Assembly: GCA_940337035.1 (NCBI GenBank)
Contig: CALNHX010001054.1
Coordinates: 1 to 64,000, forward strand
DNA: 64,000 nt
From: Agriotes lineatus
Lineage: Eukaryota > Arthropoda > Insecta > Coleoptera > Elateridae
Direction: 5' to 3'
The notes under the pieces were generated by a model, which made no database searches, had not been told where the DNA came from, and saw only the letters and a list, made by a program, of their open reading frames with translations. The position numbers and the translations under genes are program-made. Below, one piece after another: positions 35,553 to 45,447 of the stretch; within the stretch, counting starts at the first letter, position 1; the number at the start of each line of letters is the position of its first letter.

Positions 35553-36680
35553 ATGGTGTTCACATTAGAACAGAAAACTTTTATGGTGGAAAGTTATTTT
35601 CGTAATGGAGTGAAGGTCAATGACGTTTGGAAATATTCAGTACAGAATTGCTTTGAAGAGTATCGTACCAAGTTTCCCCCGGAGAGGTTGTGGATTATAA
35701 ATATTTCAAGACAATCTTAATCGCTGTGTCAAACTTTTCGCGAAACTGGAAGTCTTGCTCATCAGAAAGGTGCAGGCCGACCATTGAAGCGTAGTGCCGA
35801 GGCTATAGTTGTAGCTACAGAAGTAATGAAAAATGCCTCTAGAACTTCTGTTCGCAATTTGTCACAAACAAGTTAACCTCTCTGTAGAGCGTGCCACATG
35901 ATGTTGCATAAAGACACGCAGTTATATCCGTATCGTATGGCTGTAGTTCAAGAATTATTGCCAGGTGATCCTGCACAAAGATTGCGATTCTGTGAATGGT
36001 TTATCAACACCCTTAGTAACAATGATGACACACTAAGAAAATGCTTTTTCACTGACGAAGCATGGTTTTTGCAGAACGGATTTGTTAATTCACAAAATTT
36101 AGAACGTGGAGCACTGAAAATCCTCATGCGATTTTTGAAACGAAAAAGATTGGGGTTTGGGCTGCCATCAGTGGTAGAAAGATAATTGGACCTATATTTT
36201 TTTAAGGTAATTTATTTAATGTCTCAAAATTAGACTTTTTGGTTATTGCTTCTAATTTATAGGCAACATAAACGCGGAAAGATATCGACATGAATTTTAC
36301 AGCCGTTTCTAGAGGAATCACATGATGATGAACTGCAAGAAGGGTACTTTTAGCAAGATGGTGCAACACCTCACTGCACACATGAAACATTGGCTATTTT
36401 ACGAAAATTCTTTGGCGATCGAATTGTCAGTCGAAATACAGAAATCCTATTGCCTGCCAGATCGTGCGACTTGACACCTTGTGACTTTTTTATGACCTCA
36501 CATTAAAAACTGTATATATGCTACACCAATCAATAATTTAGAAGAACTTAGGCAACGAATTTCACAAAAATTTGATGAAATTAATAACACAACACGCATG
36601 TTAGAAAATGTGATACATTCTGTTAAGCATCGTGTATTAAAATGTTACCAACAAGATGGTGGCATTTTCACATCTTTTAT
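35553..36680 (+). pseudogene. DDE transposase of Tc1/mariner superfamily, broken
   Basis: The frame starts at ATG 35553 (VFTLEQKTFMVESYF, a helix-turn-helix region). It passes stops near 35720 and 35873 and is open at 35898-36182 with HKDTQLYPYRMAVVQELLPGD. The first catalytic block is CFFTDEAWF. The second (QDGATPH) and third (DLTPCDFF) are at about 36357 and 36474, in a frame with stop codons. The three acidic residues and the FTDEAWF/QDGATPH pattern identify a Tc1/mariner-type transposase. A 56-bp GT-AG segment (36207-36262) breaks the conserved IGPIFF/NINAERYRHEF junction and restores the frame if removed. Confidence 0.85.
36207..36262 (+). other. Intron-like 56-bp insert in transposase
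   Basis: The insert begins GTAATTTATT and ends TCTAATTTATAG. Removing it joins GPIFF and GNINAERYRHEF in one frame, as family members read. The canonical ends, short length and T-rich 3' part all fit a spliceosomal intron of an animal transposon. One stop codon remains just before the donor. Confidence 0.6.
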
Positions 36681-37084
36681 AGTAAATTATCTAAAAGTTA
36701 TATTAGCCTGTGTTTTATTATTGTCATGTTTACAATTACATTAAAGTGAGGTTATGCCTATGTGATTTAATCTAGACATGCTGCGACAAACACAACATTT
36801 TATCATAGGTGAGTTGACCGGAATAATTAACGAACACCTGTTATATAAGATTGTTGGTACGTGTCTTTTATGAGTTTGTTATGTTGCTGAACACTATAGA
36901 ACCAAGAGGTAAATAAATATAGTTACTAGTCTGTTTTGCTATAATTTTGATTGGCTTGGTATATCTCTAACCTTGGGGAGGTCAGACCAGGATTTGTCTG
37001 CGTCGAGGGCCTGGCGCCGTCTCCCTTAGTTTCTTTTTCAGCTTTGCTGGAACCCCGACCCTCTCGACTACAGTGACTTTATAT

Positions 37085-37448
37085 GAGACAGTGGCGACAA
37101 TAGAGTGTATTCTTTTTTATTGGTCGCTCGAATCGGCCGCCATTAAGAGGCAAATTTTGTTAATGCTTTTGTTTGTTTATACCAAATCGAGGTTAGCAGG
37201 TTATGTTTTGCGTCAGTTTGTGTCAAATTCGAGGTTAGCAGGTTAGATTTTGCGTCGCTTTGTGGTCAAAACTGACACAAAACCTAACCTGATAACCTCG
37301 AATTGGACATAGACTTACAGTGCCACCAACATATTATTTATACGTTGTGGAACCATGACCATTCAAAAAACGTTCAATTTATTAAACAAAGTTAGTAGGT
37401 CATTGCCTCCATTTTGTGGCAAATTGTGTCTATTGTCGCCACTCTCTC
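37085..37448. mobile_element. MITE with GTGGCGACAATAG ends
   Basis: The left end is GAGACAGTGGCGACAATAGA and the right end is its near inverse (TCTATTGTCGCCACTCTCTC). TAT lies on both sides, a possible 3-bp TSD. The interior carries inverted copies of TCGAGGTTAGCAGGTTA and GACACAAAACCTAACCTG (37190-37305). These are shared with the palindromic repeats near 50.5 and 58.7 kb, so one element may be inside the other. Confidence 0.7.
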
Positions 37449-38352
37449 TATCAAGGCACTGTACTTTCGACGAGTTAGCCAACCTAGGCCGATATTTACC
37501 AGCTGGCAAAATACCTAATACAACTTTTGCAACAGGGAAGGCCCGCCCTTCGCCATCCTTTGTTACAAAAGTCACTGGCAAAAATTTCTTTCAGGCACCC
37601 TTATTATCGAAGAGCGTCTTTTAAAAAAAATTCTTTCGCTCAGCGCTCGCCCAAAATAAGGAGCGTGCGGGATATTGAAATTAGAGATGCGAGCCGACTC
37701 GAAGAGCGGATCGCAAAAGAATGCACAAATGAAAGAGAGCGTTACATATGTTGATTGCAATTATCAATATCAATTATATCGATTGTGATTTAAGACTTTG
37801 ATGGTCCTTGCTGATGAGTATGTTATAGCTGAAGTGTTGGTTGTAGCTAATGTATGAATTAACTACATGTTAGTATCAAAACACATACGCTTTTTTAGTA
37901 AAGCTCACTCGCGTTTTATATTTGGGATGTTTCGTTGTAGCGAAAAGATAAATAACTTAGTAAGGTATGTCTTACTTACCATTTCACTTAGACGTTCTAT
38001 AGTTGTTTAAAAGTGTTAATGGTTTAACATTTTAACCGTAATATATTTAGTAGAGACAAGTGTATATAAGAAAGCACTTTTTCTCTAACGTAATTAAAAC
38101 AAGTTACAGCTAAAACAGTCAAAACCAAAGTAGATTTAACGAGATAATATGGACAAAGCAGTTGGTGAGGCGTAGACACTTATTTTTTAATATATACAAA
38201 TTGAATATAACTACTAATTTATTTTTACTAGTGTCGGCTATTTATCGTTTTAAAAAACTTTCAGTTTTGCGGTTGCAAGACAGATCAGAAAGCTTATTGA
38301 CAGCGTTCCTACTGCGCACCTTTTAGCTACAGTGACTATAATAGCCACTGTA
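37449..38352. other. Unassigned stretch
   Basis: No coding or terminal-repeat signal could be supported here. Overlapping open frames at 37355-37760 are on both strands and low in information. Confidence 0.4.
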
Positions 38353-38360
38353 CTTTTAGC

Positions 38361-39130
38361 TAGAGTTCCTATATAGTATCAGAGTTGAGACAACGCAAAT
38401 GTCAGCCGCCATTACTGTTCCAAAAATAAATGATAACGTACAAGGCCAGAGCTGTCTTTCTTAGTATGTGTCACCTATGAATTTAATTACTTGCCACTTT
38501 GACAATGTCAAAAAAGGTTATTTAAAGCGTTTATGAAAACTACTCTGTTAGGTATCTACTACGGATCCTAGTATATAAGTAATGTTTGAGAAAGAGTTGA
38601 GACAACGTCAACGAAGTAGGTACAGCATTGGATTTTAGTTTTCGTTTGCCACCCAGACGCACTTTTTCCCACCGAGTCTGGTTCTACTTGTGAGTGTTCA
38701 GTTTATATTCAGCATTCAGCTCTCGTTTTTGGAATTTGTGTCAATGGATATAAAGTCCCGTTCGAATCTACTTTTGAAGTGAAAAATGCAACAATCGTAT
38801 TTCAAAAACTGTAGAAAAATAATTATTTAGGTAACTAATTTTTAAGTAAATTCATATACATACTTACAACTTTGTAAGATATCCTAGTTAAAGAACAATT
38901 GTCAGGTAGAAATGGAACACATACATAATAATACATTTTCATCAATCATTGTTAGACCTAAAGTCAAATAAAAATTTGTCAAATGTGACATTATCAGAAC
39001 TGGTTTCTACAGTAACTATAGGACTTGGATCTGGCGCAATCTCAGACGAAACTACGCATGCGCAGTGGATCACAACCAATCAGCATCTATTCCCGACTTG
39101 TCTCAACTCTTATAATATTTAGGAACTCTA
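38361..39130. mobile_element. hAT-type non-autonomous element, 770 bp, 8-bp TSD
   Basis: The ends are TAGAGTTCCTA and its inverse TAGGAACTCTA, with AGAGTTGAGACAA just inside both ends. The direct duplication CTTTTAGC flanks the element (38353-38360 and 39131-39138). An 8-bp TSD and a TAG-type terminus fit hAT. GAGTTGAGACAACG also recurs internally near 38592. No transposase is present. Confidence 0.85.
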
Positions 39131-39138
39131 CTTTTAGC

Positions 39139-39576
39139 CATAGACATCTTTAATTCTATAAATATTCAGATTATATTATTGTGGCTACTAAATACATTAT
39201 TATTATTATTATTAGACACAGAGAATGGAAAATGAAGAAGCAATAATTCAACATAAAAATGATGTAGATATTCATGTTTTTTTAACACCATATACATACT
39301 ACCAAATTATTGTGCAGTTATAGCTTGCATATTTTATTTAAAAAAATTAGAGCATTTTCCAAGCCTTATAACATTTTTGGTGAAAAGTACAGTAAATATT
39401 TATGGAACCAGTACATTGCTAAAACTGAGTTCAAAGGTGACCACGATCACAAAGCACGTTGCAATTGCTCCAGCAACCTGAAAAATAGGTGATATAAAGT
39501 AATACATTCAATGAATTTTTTTAAACAAGACTCAACTTAGAAATTGGAAACTAATATCAAGAAATAATTAAATTAA
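39139..39576. other. Unassigned stretch
   Basis: A short (TTA)n microsatellite lies at 39197-39214. No gene is recognised. Confidence 0.4.
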
Positions 39577-40312
39577 AATCACAGAAGACCTCACAACATA
39601 TAAAATAAGTACCAAACGCGGAGTGAGACAAGGAGATACAATCTCTCCAAAGTTGTTTACCCTTGCCCTCGAAGAAACATTTAAAAAACTAGATTGGGAA
39701 AAAAAGGAATTAACATGGATGGCCAACGCCTAAATCACCTGCACCAACCCCGAGGACCTACAAGAGATGTTAAGCGAACTTAAAGCGACGTTGGAAGAAA
39801 TAGGCCTCTCAATGAACATGGAAAAAACAAAAGTTATGTCTTCAGAAAACATTAACATAAGAGTCGGAAATGACACATTGGAAATGTAGAAGAATATGTA
39901 TACTTAGGCTACACATTAAAACTAGGCATAGAGAACCAAACTGCTGAAATAACTAGAAGAATCCGACTTACATGGGCACTATGGGCAGCTACCGGAAAGT
40001 TAGGATTCATAATTAGAAACCCAACTTGAAGAAAGAGGTGTTTAATATGTGTATACTGCCGGTATTAACATATGAATCGAGACAATGTCGCTAGCTATCA
40101 AACCAGCAACAAGATTAAAAACAACACGAAGGGCAATAGAACGCGCCATGCTGGGCATAAGTCTAAGAGACAGAATCACAAACAATGAAATCAGAGAAAG
40201 AACAAAGGTAGAGGACGTTGTGAAAGAATTGCGAAGACAAAATGAAGATGGGCGGGGACATGTGGCCAGACAAGAAAAGGTAAAGTGGCCAAAACGTATT
40301 TTAACGTGGGAA
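39577..40312 (+). pseudogene. RTE-type LINE remnant, plus strand
   Basis: Frame-broken reverse transcriptase sequence: TKRGVRQGDTISPKLFT (39612 on), LDWEKK, then a lost FADD region, EEIGLSMNMEKTKVM (about 39800) and YVYLGYTLKLG (about 39898). It then gives RAIERAMLGISLRD (about 40132) and RGHVARQEKVKW (about 40255). The order matches the RTE-type copies at 13.8 and 26.4 kb, but the catalytic FADD block is deleted and several stops occur. It has neither an endonuclease nor a clear tail, so it is an old fragment. Confidence 0.82.
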
Positions 40313-40319
40313 GAGAATG

Positions 40320-42115
40320 CACAAGCGCAGCAACTACAGGTATGTTTTATGAAAGTTGGACTATTGGATTACTATGATTAGTTATTAGTTTATCTTGTGT
40401 ACTTTTTTCTTCTTCGTCTACAGTGTGTTTGACTGCATACCGAACATAGGAAAATACCAGTGCTAAATTTTCCCAGAGATCAACGAGGGCGATGCCCGGC
40501 TTCTGAAGCTCTGTGGTACAGTTGTCAGATTTATATCGTTCTGCTCAAGTTATTTATCGACGTAAATTAGTTAAAGTTGAATGCTTTTGTGCTTACACGT
40601 AAGGACGTAAGAGAAACTTAGGTTGCGAAAATATGGAGTATTTGTTGCCTAGTAAAATTAGTTCCAAGTTTTTTTGAAAAATCGACAATGGAAAGTTACG
40701 TTGCCTCGATTTGTATATCTATACAGAATCTGGTGATTTTAGGATACGCTTTCTTATATTTTTCTTGACTATGTCATTGAAAGTAAAATAATAATAATAT
40801 ATCATTTAATTAAACCATAAAAATTTTAATTATTATTTGTAATTAGCGATGTTACTTACCGTCAGTAATAAGGTTTCGTTAATAACGAATATTTTGCAAG
40901 CAGTAAATTTTAGATCGAGTTGTAGAAGTTGCAACATGAAATACAGGATCTGGAACAAGTTAAGTACTACAAAGTAATAGATAAAAAAGTCTTACTTAAT
41001 AAATTATTTGGCTGACAAAATCAAAGCTTAAACTTTTATTTTATGCCCAATTTTATAAAAATGCATTTTTTCTAGTCATCAAATTATTCTATATATACGT
41101 TTTATTTTGACTTTATTTGACGAGTCTACAACGCCTGGAGTTATTTCTGGGATATTTAAAATGTTCAAGATACATATATAAATGTTAATATTTAATATCA
41201 TACTATAAAAGTATTAAAACAATGACGTTTTTATACGATCGTGTCAAAATGACAACTTTTGCACAGTTTCTAGTGTCAAAAGTAACGTTTGTAGCACTCG
41301 TAATATTAGGGAGTTTTTGCAATTTCGTTGTGCTAAAATAGAGATCCGCTAAAGCTTATGTTACCTAGCGACGTCAACGATACAGCCAATAAAAATAAAA
41401 TTTTTCGATTATAGCGTAACGTTATCGTAACGCTATTTTAACGAGACGTTGTGCAAAAACTCCCTATTAGCGCCCCAATTACTTCTTTTTTGCACGTTGC
41501 CTTTGGTGGCGTGTTTTAATACTATATTAAAACACAATATAACCTAGACTATCTAACACAATGTGACGGAAAAAGTGTAACCGAACTAAGTTTTTATATT
41601 TCTGTTACGATCGTACAAAAAATAGCGCATGATACACTTGTATAAGTGCCACGTTTAAAAGAACTCCGCTACTTATACATTAGTATCAGAATATACTATT
41701 ATTATGCTACGTTTAACGAAAAGATTCAGTAATAAACTTACTGGGGCGTCCGTGCCTGCAAAAAATTAAAAGATTAAATTGTTCAATTTCAAATGAAAAT
41801 GAGTGCACGAATTTGTGAGAGGGGCTTTCACTGAATTTGTTCGTTAAACGTAGTACAGTAATGTAGTTATAAATATCGGACATACATTGTTGCATTATTA
41901 GCATGCTATTGATGAATATAAACATTTCCTTGGACAGTTATTTTCACAATAAACGATGGACCTTAGAAACGCCCACATTTCCAAGTCAAATTTGTCAGCA
42001 TTGGGAAGAGCTGGAAATCTCGTTTGTTTCGCTTTCAAAATAGCAACTCAAAAGTTTATTGATAGTTATTGATAGTATATTATCAGGTCGTGCATACGAT
42101 GGATATCCAATGTTT
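40320..42115. other. A+T-rich stretch without identified gene
   Basis: Nothing with a family motif was seen. Open frames are under 75 codons. A short inverted pair around 41283-41470 (AGGGAGTTTTTGCA and TGCAAAAACTCCCT) brackets about 185 bp and could be a small MITE. Confidence 0.4.
41308..41466. mobile_element. Small TIR element (AGGGAGTTTTTGCA)
   Basis: AGGGAGTTTTTGCA at about 41308-41321 is mirrored by TGCAAAAACTCCCT at about 41453-41466. The enclosed stretch contains CGTAACGTTATCGTAACGCT. It has no coding capacity. A TA-type flank (atattag/attagcg) is possible but the TSD is not certain. Confidence 0.55.
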
Positions 42116-42118
42116 CCA

Positions 42119-43070
42119 ATTTTTACTTCCTTTTACAATAAAGGAAGTATTGGATTTACTCCAAAAATTCGAAATTGAGTTTTCAACAGATCTTCACGTT
42201 TTCGAGTCCCCTGAACCCAAAAAACATATTTTTTCTACTCATGACATTGAAATCAGTCATTTTGACATGGATTCCGGTGGTTGAAATTGTATTTCAACCA
42301 CTAGAAATTGAAATGGTCGGACTACTGGGATTTCAAACTGTTTGACATTCAATTATTGACAAGAGAAATGTCACTTTATGTTTAAGTTTTCTAAAGTGCA
42401 TTAATTTGCTGTAATTTGTGAAAATTCGTAGAAAAAATAGTATATGCAACTCGTGGCTGATAAAATTTCAACGTCTCGAGTTACTTTTTCAACTCGCTTC
42501 GCTCGTTGAAAAAAACCACTCTCAACGTTGAAATTTTATTTCAACCACTTGTCCCATAATATACTATTTTCATTGGCCTGTCTGTCTGTGTGCCTGTGAA
42601 CAGATTATCTCAAAAACGATAAGAGATATGGCGTTGAAACTTCATATATAAGTTCTGTGTACTATGTAGATGCGACAGTAAGCTTTTGAAGAAAACCGCA
42701 TAACCGGAAGTATGGTGTTTTCCTCGATTTCTTCAAAAATGGCTCTAACGATTTTTTTAAAACTTTACATTTTTATTGACAGTTTTAATTTGTATTGATG
42801 TGATTTTCCAGTTGAATACCTCTAAAATGGGATTATTTTGTTTTTTAATTTTTTTTATTAACTCCTACGTTAAATAGAACACCCGGTATATTATTACATT
42901 TTTGAATTCAGGTTAAAATTTGAGAAAATTTGTCTCTTGAACTTGAATTTGAATTTGTAATTTTGAAATTTTTTGACAAATGCTCAAAAATTAAAAATCA
43001 AATTTTTGGCTAATTATAAGATCACTGTAAAAGAAAGTTGTATGCGTGTATCACATCATGTTTTTTAAAA
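42119..43070 (+). repeat. ACTTCC/CTGT repeat, subfamily A, copy 2
   Basis: This copy is collinear with the copy at 4096-4765: TTTTTACTTCCTTTTACAAT, the AGATCTTCACGTTTT block, a short CTGTCTGTCTG tract, CAAAAACGATAAGAGATATG, and the end GTAAAAGAAAGTTGTATGCG. It is interrupted at 42233-42562 by a 330-bp insertion that is absent from copy 1. Confidence 0.7.
42233..42562. mobile_element. 330-bp insertion within the CTGT repeat
   Basis: Comparison with copy 1 near 4200 defines the insertion: the host text ATTTTTTC / ATTGGTCTG is contiguous there. Possible TSD is TTTTC. The insert contains TTTCAACCACT (twice, in opposite orientation) and a TCGCTTCGCTCGTTG palindrome, features of a small MITE-like repeat. 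Confidence 0.6.
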
Positions 43071-43084
43071 TATATATTTATATA

Positions 43085-44400
43085 ATATATAAAATATATA
43101 AATTCCCCTTGTGGATGGGGGACTGAATACATCTACAGTTCCCAGTGAGGCTAGCAATCTACAAGGGAAATCTCTATCGAACTTCCTCATAGAACCGACC
43201 AAGAGTCTCGGAACAGCACTAATTATACGAAAACGAACTCGGCAGGAAAGAGGACCACGAATAGAACATCGTACACACGGAAATAGAAAAAGAAAGAAAA
43301 AATCGGGAGTTTCATAATCAGATGTGTTTGCTGGAACATCAAAACGTAAAACTGCAAAGATCAGGAGATACTCCTAGAGCTAAGTAAACGTAAAATAAAT
43401 ATTTGTGCTCTAGCACAAACTAAGAAAAAGAGAACAATCAAATGCACGGGTTACACGATGATGTACACCGCAAAGATAAAGGCACGAAAGGGCAAAGTCA
43501 GGTATGGGTATATTAATTAAGGGTAATTACCAACACAACATTGACGAAATACAGTATATCAATGAAATAATTCTGAACCTACAATGCAGTTAGGGAAAGA
43601 AAAATTACATACTATAAGCGTGAGCTCCAGATATGAGCAAGCCTAAAAATGAAATAGATATATTTCATGAAAATCTACAGGCAGCAAATCTACTATCACA
43701 ACTGCATGATTATCAGAATTACAAAGGAACTTATAGCGGCCTTGCTAAACGCAGACGGTTTGTTATGACATACGAAAGCGACCTAGTAAGACAAGCACTT
43801 TTGCACTTCGGAATAATGCAATTTAGTAGGTAAGCGATATGTAAATAGTATATATAGGTGATTCATTAGCATCAAGATACCACTTTTACCAAGCCATAGA
43901 ATTTTGGGCAGTAAGGATTTGCCTCAGGTGGTGATCTTTGCCTCAAAATACAGATTGCAGTCTCAACCGTATGCTCACAATTAAAATGGGCGAAGCCAGC
44001 GCAAGTAATAGTAACCTGACAGCCTCCAAGCAATTCTGTTCACAGATCTTAAAAATACATCAACAGATGTAAAAGTACTAATAATGGGTATTCTGAATGC
44101 TAGAATAAGAAACATACCGATTAATGGCGTAAAACAGCGATTTAACGAAAACCACATAAATACTAGTGGAGAGACTGATAGAATTTTGAGCCCATAATGA
44201 ACAAAAAATCGATAGTACGTTATTTGATCATAAATAGCAATATAAAATCACTTGGATGGATATTACTGGCCAAATATCGTTATAGACGATATAATATCAA
44301 ACAGAGCAATACATCGATCCGAAAGTATATACAGAATATGGCTGACACTGAGTAGCACGCATATTTGGTGATCCTAGTTTTGCTCTTTTACTGCAGTTAT
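43085..44400 (+). pseudogene. RTE-type LINE, endonuclease remnant
   Basis: A frame-broken apurinic-type endonuclease runs along the plus strand. Readable blocks are LLELSKRKINICALAQT (about 43373), LHTISVSSRYEQA (about 43608), LIMGILNARIRNIPING (about 44084), KQRFNENHINTSGERLIEF (about 44131) and TLFDHK..YKITWMDITG (about 44218). Together these are the catalytic core of RTE endonucleases, whose usual D-F-N-A-R motif is degraded here. Many stops are present. The 3' half of an RTE-type protein resumes at 48537, so this may be the 5' half of the same old element. Confidence 0.7.
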
Positions 44401-44511
44401 AAAAGTGACAAGTGTGTGGAAACTTACTCTAAACAGTTATTATACTTGCTAATTGGATTGTGATATTTAAACTTAACGCTGGGTTGCTACGTATCTCTCC
44501 AATTTTTAAAA

Positions 44512-45193
44512 ATGGTGTTAACGCAGTCACAAATACAAGACATTCGAGGTATCGTGGATAGTGCCGTGAAAGCATTGGCCAGCGATAAAAGCTTTTTTGA
44601 AATATTGGCGGCTAATCTAACAAAGGTGGTCGAAACAAATCTCCAGCAAACGTTTGAGGCAATAAATAAAATGTTGAGGACATGCAAAAAACGAATTTCT
44701 ACTCTGGAAATTCAAAACGAGCAGCTCATCAAGGAGAATAACAGCTTAATTATGGAGGTCGAGATCTGCAACCATATTCCCGTCGCAATAATATCCGAAT
44801 ATTCGGATCGAAGAAAAAAATGGCGAGAACACTGATCAAGAGATTTTGAACTTTTTCCACGAAAAACTTGGTGTTAAAATGGATACTGCTTCAATTGATC
44901 GGTCGCATAGAATCGGTCGAAATAAAAACAGAGGACGACATCTTATTGTGAAGTTTGTTAATTATCACGATCGGGAAACAATAATCAAAAATAAAAAAAA
45001 AGCTTAAGGGGACCGGTTGTGTGATAACGGAAGATTTAACAAGAAACAGGCCCAAGAGAAATTCAAGCGCGAAAACGTATGGACATTGGATGGTCGAATT
45101 TGGGTGAGATATGAAGAGCGCAAACATTTAGTAAAAACTGTTCCAGATGTACACAATCTGTTGGAGCGGGTTTCTACAAGCTCATCACTTTAA
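44512..45193 (+). pseudogene. LINE ORF1 protein, frameshifted
   Basis: The frame starts at 44512 (VLTQSQIQDIRGIVDSA) with a heptad-rich coiled coil to about residue 95. It is then shifted into RRNNIRIFG (about 44785), ENTDQEILNFFHEKLGV (about 44823) and SIDRSHRIGR (about 44890). It continues with LIVKFVNYHDRETIIKN and ends NVWTLDGRIWVRYEE (about 45075) before a stop at 45191-45193. A coiled coil followed by this RRM-like core is the usual ORF1 layout in many animal LINEs. Three or more frameshifts make it inactive. The product would have been an RNA-binding chaperone. Confidence 0.8.
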
Positions 45194-45447
45194 AGGCTAG
45201 TGTGTTTACCTTTCTTATTATCAATTATTTGTAAACTGATCTGAATGCAGTTTAGAGTTTGTTATTTGTTGTATATTTTTTACATGTGTTTACATTCATT
45301 CTTTCTATGGTAAATTATTATTTTAGTGCTTATGCAAAACCTGGAATCACCATTTAATTTCACTTGTGTCATTTAGAATTGGTTTCTTTTGTTTTTAGGT
45401 ATAAATACTTACACATATATCTTGAGCATTAATTCCGTAGACAATAT

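Larger units (their letters stand above)
35312..36841 (+). mobile_element. Tc1/mariner-superfamily element, 1530 bp
   Basis: The TIRs are ACGGGTGTTCATAAATTAT (left) and, reading inward on the other strand, ACAGGTGTTCGTTAATTAT (right), each followed by a CCGGTC block. TA flanks both ends (35310-35311 and 36842-36843), the TSD of this superfamily. It lies at the end of the preceding dispersed repeat. The interior holds one decayed transposase on the plus strand. Confidence 0.88.
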
